A stretch of 64,000 nt of DNA from Costus lasius. Taxonomy: Eukaryota > Streptophyta > Magnoliopsida > Zingiberales > Costaceae. A program made the translations under genes and the position numbers. The DNA is taken from contig CM050449.1 in the NCBI GenBank assembly GCA_027563935.2, forward strand, positions 74,892,556-74,956,555, given 5' to 3'. Position 1 is the first letter of the stretch. Every line of letters begins with the position of its first letter. This document shows positions 57,501 through 64,000 of the stretch, piece after piece. Under the pieces are notes generated by a model, which did no database searches, was not told where the DNA came from, and saw nothing but the letters and a program-made list of their open reading frames with translations.

Positions 57501-58446
57501 CGCGTAGGTCTACCTCAAGCTGTCCCACCTACCTTCTTCTCTTGAGTTCCTGCACATTTGAACAAATGTGAACTCCACATGCAGTGTCCAACACCCATGA
57601 AATAGAAGAAGAAGATAACATGACCTCAGTCACATATATACCTGAGCCAGAAGCGATGCTTCCCCTCTTATCTCCTTGGAGCGCTTTACAGTCCTTTTTC
57701 CAGTGACCCAGCTGGCCACAGTGGAAACACCTGTTGTCCTTCGACCGCTTCACCTTCTGTTTCAGGGCCTTGCTGTAATTCTTGACAGGGGCCTTGCCCT
57801 TCTTCCCCTTCTTCTTGTTCCTCGAAGGAACCATCAAGATAGAGGTTGAAGGCTTACCCTTCAGAGTTTCCTCAGTGGTCAAGAGCATATTCAGCAGCTC
57901 TGCCGGCGTACAATCGATCTTGTTCATATTAAAGTTAATAATGAACGCATCGAAAGAGGGCGGAAGAGACTGCAGAATAATGTCCACAGCAAGCTCCTGG
58001 TTGATGGTATGCCCCAGTTTCTCCAGAGCCTCCTTGTGCCCAATCATCTTGAGCACGTGAGCTCCCACCGGGCTCCCCTCAGCCAGTTTGCTCTGAAAGA
58101 AGAGCTTCGTCAGATTATAGCGTTCAGTCCTCGCCTGTGCAGCATACAGCATCTTGAGGTTCGCTATAATTTCTATAGCCGACATATCCTCATGCTGACG
58201 CTGCAGCGGTGGCGTCATAGACGCAAGCATCAGGCAAGCGACATCAATGCTATCATTGACGTGCTTTTCGTAGGCATCCCGAACCGCCCTTGCGGCGTTC
58301 GGAGCGGGCTGCGGCGGTATCGCCGTCTCGAGGACATACAGTTTCCTCTCTGCCTTAAGAACGATCTTAAGGTGTCCGAACCAGTCAGAGAAGTTCGGCC
58401 CAGCAAACTTCTCCCTTTCCAGTAGGGATCGCACATTGAAGCTCAT
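54562..58446 (-). pseudogene. A5 gag-pol, single nonsense codon
   Basis: The 1,294-codon frame is the same length as A3, starting MSFNV. TAG at 57529-57531 (minus strand; CAG Gln in sisters) falls just after the protease motif. Gag plus the start of protease (57532-58446) and all of integrase, reverse transcriptase and RNase H (54562-57528) are otherwise open. All catalytic motifs match A3. Gag may still be made. The pol part would need read-through. Confidence 0.95.
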
Positions 58447-60270
58447 GGTGTTCGTTGCTGCAGGAATCTACAACAAGCAAGAACAGCAAGGTCAGTATCA
58501 ATGTTTCAGAATCAATCCAGGACTTAAGAAAGATTCTTTTTCTCACTATTTTGTCTGACTGAAAAATCCAGTAAACAGTCCGAAAGAGTAACACTCTTTT
58601 AGTGAGATGGGATCCAGATTTCATACTTGGTCTCCGCGTCCCGCTCAGGCGAGATAAGATGCACAGAGATGACAAGCACTAATTTCTGGTAGGCTGTCCC
58701 AGCCAATCGCCAACCCGTGCGATTCCCCTTCATCTTGGCAATCCAGCAGACTGTGCCAACTGAGTTGGTACAACACAGTCTCTGATCCCAGAGATGGCTG
58801 CCTCCATGTGCTACCATATGCGCCACATATGTAGCCTACATGGTCAAGCTGACCCGACCTACTCCCTGGACCACCACGTGCTATGCTGAGCAACGAGAGG
58901 GGATAAATCCCAACTCTGTAACACGCAGGTGTAATCCAGCACCGTCTGAAGATAGATGGACGTGCCCACTGAGTGGGTTCAACACGGCTCCAACGATAAT
59001 CAGAAAGGTGAGGTTTCGCGTCAGAAGGCTTATCGAGCTTGATATGTTAGCATTGGATTTTAACGGTCTTTTATCTTCTTACTATCAGGCATATCCTATG
59101 GCTATAGCAGAAGATAAACTTAAACATGCAATTCTAATTATTAGCAATAAGTAGAAAGCATGATCTTATGTGGTAAAAGCCCATGAACCCTAGTAAGACC
59201 TTAATTTACTTAAGTCTTCACTTGAGCTCCTTGGCATCTCATTTGGTCCAACCTAGGGCCCTAGCGCCAAGAGCACCTCAGGTGCGCCACCAGCTGAATG
59301 CCCCTTTGGGATGTGTGCATTTGTACTCTTGTCTAATCAAATACATTTGATCTATCTAGACAAGTTTGACTCGCAGGTCAATTATACAATATCTAAATTA
59401 AAAATGTGATTCGCAGATCACAAATTAATTTACAAAATTGAATCCAGGCACGCAGGCCCCAGCACAGCACACATTTAACATGGGCAGCCCACATAAGACT
59501 AAATAGACAATCATCATGGCATCAATCAACATGTGATCCAATCATTTTGAAATTAAAAGTTTTGAAAACCCCATGGCATCAATTTTAATTTCCTTAGGTG
59601 TCCTACAACCTTACAATGGTCCATTGATAGGGATCCACTCATCCATCTAGTCAGATCCTTTGCCCTTGCATGCACCGAGTCCTAACTGACTCGAGTTGAC
59701 CTAATGGTCAACCATGCATGCGCCAAGGGCTGAACCACCCTCATGAGTTTTGGCAAGCGGGTGTGACCCCGGGCCTAACTCAAGTGTGTTCAGTAGTTGT
59801 CCCAACCAGACTTCGCTACACACCTTTGATGCAGTTAACCTATAGCCACCTTGTGCTTGCGCACAGGTGCTATCTGGTCAACCCATCTAGGCTGTCAGAT
59901 GGTCTGATCAGACTAATGGATCTAACCTAGAGGTGACTTCAACCCCATCAACCCATCTAAGGATTTATGGTAGGTGCCACTTAGGTCTAGTGAGGCGCGC
60001 AAGAGTTTTGTTTTGTCAAAAACAATATGTAAGAAGCGCCAATTAAACATGCGCCAACAATTACATTTGTAGAGTCCCCTTCAAGGGGGAGCGCAACTTT
60101 GTAGAGTCCCCTTCAAGGGGGAGCGCAACTTTGACAACAACAAACAACAAGCACCTATACATGCGGCAACAAACATCATGAATCTTTTATGAACTTGCGC
60201 ATGTAACCAACCCTAGATCTAAGCATAACATGGATCACAACAGCAAACATAATAGCATGCAATGAGCCAA
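58447..60270 (-). other. A5 untranslated leader
   Basis: It is 1.8 kb with no gene. The twin palindromes are at 58756-58768 and 58965-58977. Confidence 0.85.
60068..60133 (-). repeat. Leader duplication of a ~33-bp U5-like unit (A5)
   Basis: Two copies of TAGAGTCCCCTTCAAGGG plus GGAGCGCAACTTTG, equivalent to the pair at 21531-21598 in A3. Confidence 0.8.
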
Positions 60271-60282
60271 CCTCTGATACCA
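60271..60282 (-). other. A5 primer-binding site, last base changed
   Basis: The minus strand reads TGGTATCAGAGG. The other copies end in GAGC. Confidence 0.9.
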
Positions 60283-60284
60283 AT

Positions 60285-61982
60285 TGAAGGAACCCCTAAA
60301 TGAAGGGGGCAAAAACCCTAAGCATGGCGCAAATAAAATGTATGCAAGCGGAAGCAAGGGTTTGAAGGGTTTGAAGAACCGTTGCATGCCATATATTCAA
60401 CTATCATGGATTGATAAGAAGAAGGGGAGATCCATACCAATGCCATAGGCTTGGAAATCGGCTTGGATGAAGAGAACAAGTTAGGTCTCCTCCACAAGTC
60501 CACACACAAGATGAGGGATGGCTACCCTTTAGGATCTTCCTTGTGCTAGCAAGAGATCCCCTTTCGGTCCTTGTCGTGTGGGATGATGAGATGTCTCTTT
60601 TCGAGAGCTTCTCTTGGATGAACCCTCCTCTCTTCGTCAACCACCAACGAAAGAGCTAGGCGTTGAAAAGAAAAACACTCAACGCATAAGCGTTTTAGCA
60701 TTGAAGCAAAACCGGCCTTGATGACTTTCCATAAATGGAAGTCAATCAAGCCTTGCGTTCAATCCAACCCAAAACGCATATGGCTTTGAACCAAGCGTTC
60801 ACCCTTGTGAACCGGTTCAAGCCAAATCATCCAATCGGCTTTGGTTCATTAAACCAAACCAAAATAGCTCAAGCCATTTGGTCTAGACCAAATCGAACCC
60901 CAAGGCTCATGATCTAACCATTCATCTCCTGATGCCCCTGATCTCTCCGATCTAGCATCACCTCTCTCGATCGAAGCTTACCGATCTCAAGCCCTAATCA
61001 ATCAAACATGATCAGACCAGATCTCACTTACAATCAGAGATTAAATCCCTTTAATCTGAACTCAAAGAATCCAGTCCACACGATCTGACTCAAGTAAGCC
61101 ATATCATCAAATTGTGCGACCCTGAGGGTTTCCCTTAAATGTCGGTAACGATAACTTACGTTATCACGATCAGTGAGGGGTATCTAGCAACACATCACTG
61201 TCTCCCGATATAAAGGAAAGAGTCTTCCAAGACTACTCCCAAACCATTGCACAAGTGTGACTCCATTCACAAGGCATACATGTGTCCTTTGCCACTGGAT
61301 GTTCTTATTGGACAAGCGGGTCAAGCTTGTAACTCCAATACGATGAGCATGAGTAGATCAGATGCACATTGTCATCTGGGTATGGCCATACACTATCTCA
61401 ATCATCTCATATAGGGGGCCCAGTAGAACATCACACTCCTTAAACAAGGAGACGGCAATCCTATGTCTATCACTAGTGCCCTAACCTGATTCAAGCCCAC
61501 CATCCAAGATAGTCTATAATCATTATGTTTCAAATGATATTGAACTACCTCAAGACAATGACAATCATCATTTAGAAACACAAGCGATCTCAAGTCAGAG
61601 GACATGTGCCACTTGCTGCTTACAAGGATCATTCACATTGTGACAAGCAATGGAATATCCCAGTAGGGTCTGTCCAGTACATCCAATGTACCCATGAGTC
61701 TACATCTTATTTCATGCTCGAAGCATCCTATAAGATCAGCACTCATATTAGTCTCAATCATATCAAGGCTGTCTCATGTTCACCAAGATATCTCGACTAA
61801 GGACTTACAGCCTGTCAGCCTAGCTGAACAGCTTTGAGACATTATCCAGAAGTACACTTATTACAGCAGACAAGGTAACAACCTGAATAATAACCATGCC
61901 TTTTATAAACTTAAGAGTTTCTTACATGATACTTATACAATCCCAAGGCCTCAAACATTAGCCTTAAGGGCATACCCCAACA
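60285..61982 (-). repeat. A5 5' LTR
   Basis: It is 1,698 bp at a constant offset of 7,441 from the 3' LTR, with no mismatch noticed. Confidence 0.95.
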
Positions 61983-61987
61983 CCTTA

Positions 61988-63642
61988 TTGGTGCATTACA
62001 GGAGAGTGTGGCCACACTTGTTGAGTCATGACCAATGCATTGGATAATAAACTTGAGACTAATCCAATGGCAGGATATCAGCTTAGGCAAAGGGATCTGT
62101 AATGCAATGGGAATCCTCGTTGTTTGTTAGGAGTTGTTGCCATAATGACTTAAGTCCTATGACATGGGTAGTAGTGATGTGTTGCTAGATACCCCTCACT
62201 ACTTATGATGTTTACATCATTGCCATGGTCATATGGATCCTACGGGGTCACACGCAATAGACTCTTGACGTTGCTTTAATCAGAAGCCTTAGGATCAAGT
62301 TATTGGATAACTTGGATCCATTTGGAAGATTTCATCAGCGCCAATGGGCCTGATGAGTTGGAAGAAAGTTATTGGAGCCAAACTTCATTTTTGGCAGGTT
62401 GACCCAAAATTGACCTAGATTGGTCACATTTGGATTAGGGTTGCATTGGATTGGATCCAATGGCTTAATCAACCCACGCCATGAAGTTTGGGCTAGCTCA
62501 TTATCCAATGAGGCCCAATAATTAGTTGTCATGAAGAGGAATTAGCTTAAAAGGGTATAATGGGGAGAAATCTCACCCCATTGGCGCCTAGGGGCATAAT
62601 GGGGTGAGGGAGGCGCCTTTGCTTCATTATGGAAGTAAAGGGCGCCTAGCCCTTCTTCCTTGGAAGGAATACTTGCCTCTAAGGTAAGTCTTGGGGCTGA
62701 TATGGCTTGATGGCTCTTTTGGAAAGAGCTTGGGTGCATATGGATAGTAGGGTAAGGTATATGGTAATGTCTTGGAGACTTACCTTACCTAAAACCCTAG
62801 TTTCTCCCAAAATTCTTACCCTAGCCAAAACTCCTCATGCTTGTTGCGCCTTGCCCTTCCCTTGGATGGAATGCATGCATCTAAGGCATGTCTTGGGCTG
62901 ATATGGCCATTGGGCAAATTAGGATAGGTTGAATGAGGTTTATGGTAAAGTCTTGGAGACTTTCCTTACCTCAAGACCCCTTTATCCTAGCCGCCCACTT
63001 GGCATGATCTTAGCCATTGCCTTGCCTCTTCTTGTCCTATTTATAGGACCCCTTACCGCCCCTTCCATGGTTGGACTTTAAGGAGGCGTGAACACACATA
63101 GAAGGGAGAGAGAGCAAAGCAAAGGGCGACAACAAGGTGGTGCAAACCTCTTCCTTGGAGCCGCAAGTTCTTCCTCTTCCTCTCTTCTTTGGCGCAAGGA
63201 TTCTTTGTGCTTGGTGGCATCTTCTTGTCACAAGCCCTCATCGTCCCTTGGCCATAGGCGCACCTTGGAGGTGGCGCAAGCAAAGAAGAAGAGGGAAGTC
63301 CTTGGCGGCATCATCTTCCCTTTCCCTTCCTTGGCGCAACTTCTCTTGAAAGTGGCGCAAGTGGAAGTGAAGGCTTGATTCTCCTCCCGAGGCTAGCACC
63401 GAGCGTGGAAGGGAGCAACGATCAAGGAGTCGACGCGTGGATACTTGTAGAGGGCGAACACTTGGGCGCCTTCAACATGGCTTCGACATCTAAACAAGCA
63501 AAAAAGGTACTAACCCTAACACATCCTTGTGTTCTCTCACTCGCAAGGATCCTTGGGAAAGGAATGTGTTTCGGGTGTAATACTTCTTCCGCTGCGTCCT
63601 GGGACTGCAAAATTTTAAAATTACACCCGGCATTCCCTAACA
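61988..63642 (+). repeat. Solo LTR of family C, right piece
   Basis: It continues from 52843 and ends GCATTCCCTAACA, followed by ATGGT (63643-63647). An imperfect tandem duplication of about 200 bp starts at 62660 and 62861. It has no gene; several short frames are noise. Confidence 0.88.
63038..63045 (+). promoter_or_regulatory. TATA box of the family C LTR
   Basis: TATTTATA lies in a CC-flanked context, at the position equivalent to 43015 in the B LTR. Confidence 0.5.
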
Positions 63643-63647
63643 ATGGT

Positions 63648-63954
63648 TCCATGGAAGAATCACCAGATCAACCTAGTAGACCTAACAAATTTTGAAGACT
63701 GAAACGATTTCTGTGCTATTTTGATTTGCTAATCTGATTAGGCATTTTATCGCACATGTTCTTATTGTCTGATAGTTCTTCACACTCTAATTCCTATACG
63801 GTTGAAAAGAACTAGTTTTTCTCTACATCTTGGCTTAATCAGTTCAAATTTTGGATCTTTGGAACCTACATAGCTACTTTTCTTAAATGATATATTTCTA
63901 TAGCACTGAATTCTGGTAAAAATACTCTTTGTTCTGGTTTGCACAACACGTGTC
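63648..63954 (+). repeat. D right LTR, second piece
   Basis: It matches 48961-49267 of the left LTR and is cut after GTGTC by a family A LTR. Confidence 0.9.
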
Positions 63955-64000
63955 TGTTGGGGTATGCCCTTAAGGCTAATGTTTGAGGCCTTTGGGATTG
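63955..64000 (+). repeat. Start of another family A LTR
   Basis: TGTTGGGGTATGCCCTTAAG at the window edge. The rest is outside. The 5 bp before it, GTGTC, would be its target duplication. Confidence 0.9.

Larger units (their letters stand above)
52844..61982 (-). mobile_element. A5: complete Ty1/copia element with apparently identical LTRs
   Basis: The element is 9,139 bp with LTRs of 1,698 bp and no difference found by eye. The target duplication CCTTA is perfect. It belongs to the same subfamily as A3 (similar LTR end, leader and protein) and has one nonsense codon in gag-pol. It is the innermost and apparently youngest insertion of the right block. Confidence 0.96.
47676..63954 (+). mobile_element. 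D: small non-autonomous LTR retrotransposon with one unusual ORF
   Basis: The left LTR is 47676-49280, followed by PBS, leader, a 414-aa ORF and a polypurine tract. The right LTR is 51041-52344 plus 63648-63954. Both LTRs start TGATGCGGACAGG, and they differ at about two dozen sites plus a 19-bp indel (51357-51375). The internal region is only 1.76 kb, with no Gag, integrase or reverse transcriptase. The right LTR is split by the family C solo LTR and truncated about 13 nt before its end by another family A LTR at 63955. The left flank is CATAT; the right target copy is off window. Confidence 0.9.

Overview
This window is transposon-dense chromosomal DNA from a flowering plant with a large, retrotransposon-rich genome. 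Essentially all of it is LTR retrotransposons nested inside one another, and I found no convincing host gene, rRNA or tRNA gene. The main family ('family A') is Ty1/copia of the Angela/BARE type: elements of about 9.1-9.2 kb, LTRs of about 1.65-1.72 kb starting TGTTGGGGTATGCCC, a primer-binding site for initiator-Met tRNA, a leader of about 1.8 kb and one gag-pol frame of about 1,294 codons. That lineage fits a monocot well but does not prove one.

Left block, 1-27294. A Ty3/gypsy chromovirus of Tekay/Del type (G) is cut twice inside its integrase. The first insertion is copia element A1 (off window to 14136, + strand), which is itself split by A2 (1438-10612, + strand, 5-bp target duplication ATTAT). 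The second is A3 (14319-23516, - strand, target duplication AGACT). A3 has one uninterrupted 1,294-aa polyprotein and LTRs with a single mismatch, so it is the best candidate for a recently mobile, autonomous copy. G then finishes its integrase and chromodomain, followed by a 3.0-kb 3' LTR.

Middle block, 27295-45442. It opens with the tail of an older gypsy coding region, a tRNA-derived (SINE-like) piece and a badly deleted copia element of a second family (B). B carries a solo B-type LTR (target duplication CCACT). That solo LTR carries a solo family A LTR on the - strand (target duplication CCTAC), and the family A LTR carries A4 (33090-42187, + strand). The left junction of A4 is a local rearrangement with an inverted LTR copy and patchwork filler. 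The B 3' LTR is cut by an unclassified LTR-like sequence.

Right block, 45443-64000. The 5' LTR and leader of a diverged family A element (A6) are interrupted by element D (47676-63954). D is a small LTR element with a single 414-aa ORF that resembles a retropepsin lacking its active-site SG, and I could not assign it to a described family. D's right LTR holds a solo LTR of family C (target duplication ATGGT), and that LTR holds A5 (52844-61982, - strand, target duplication CCTTA). The two LTRs of A5 look identical, and its polyprotein has one nonsense codon. A further family A LTR starts at 63955.

A complete family A copy would supply Gag, protease, integrase, reverse transcriptase and RNase H from one polyprotein. 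Elements such as D must borrow these functions. Differences between paired LTRs, counted by eye, are A5 0, A3 1, A2 5, A4 about 9 and D about two dozen plus one indel. These agree with the insertion order implied by the nesting. All comparisons were made by reading, not by alignment software.
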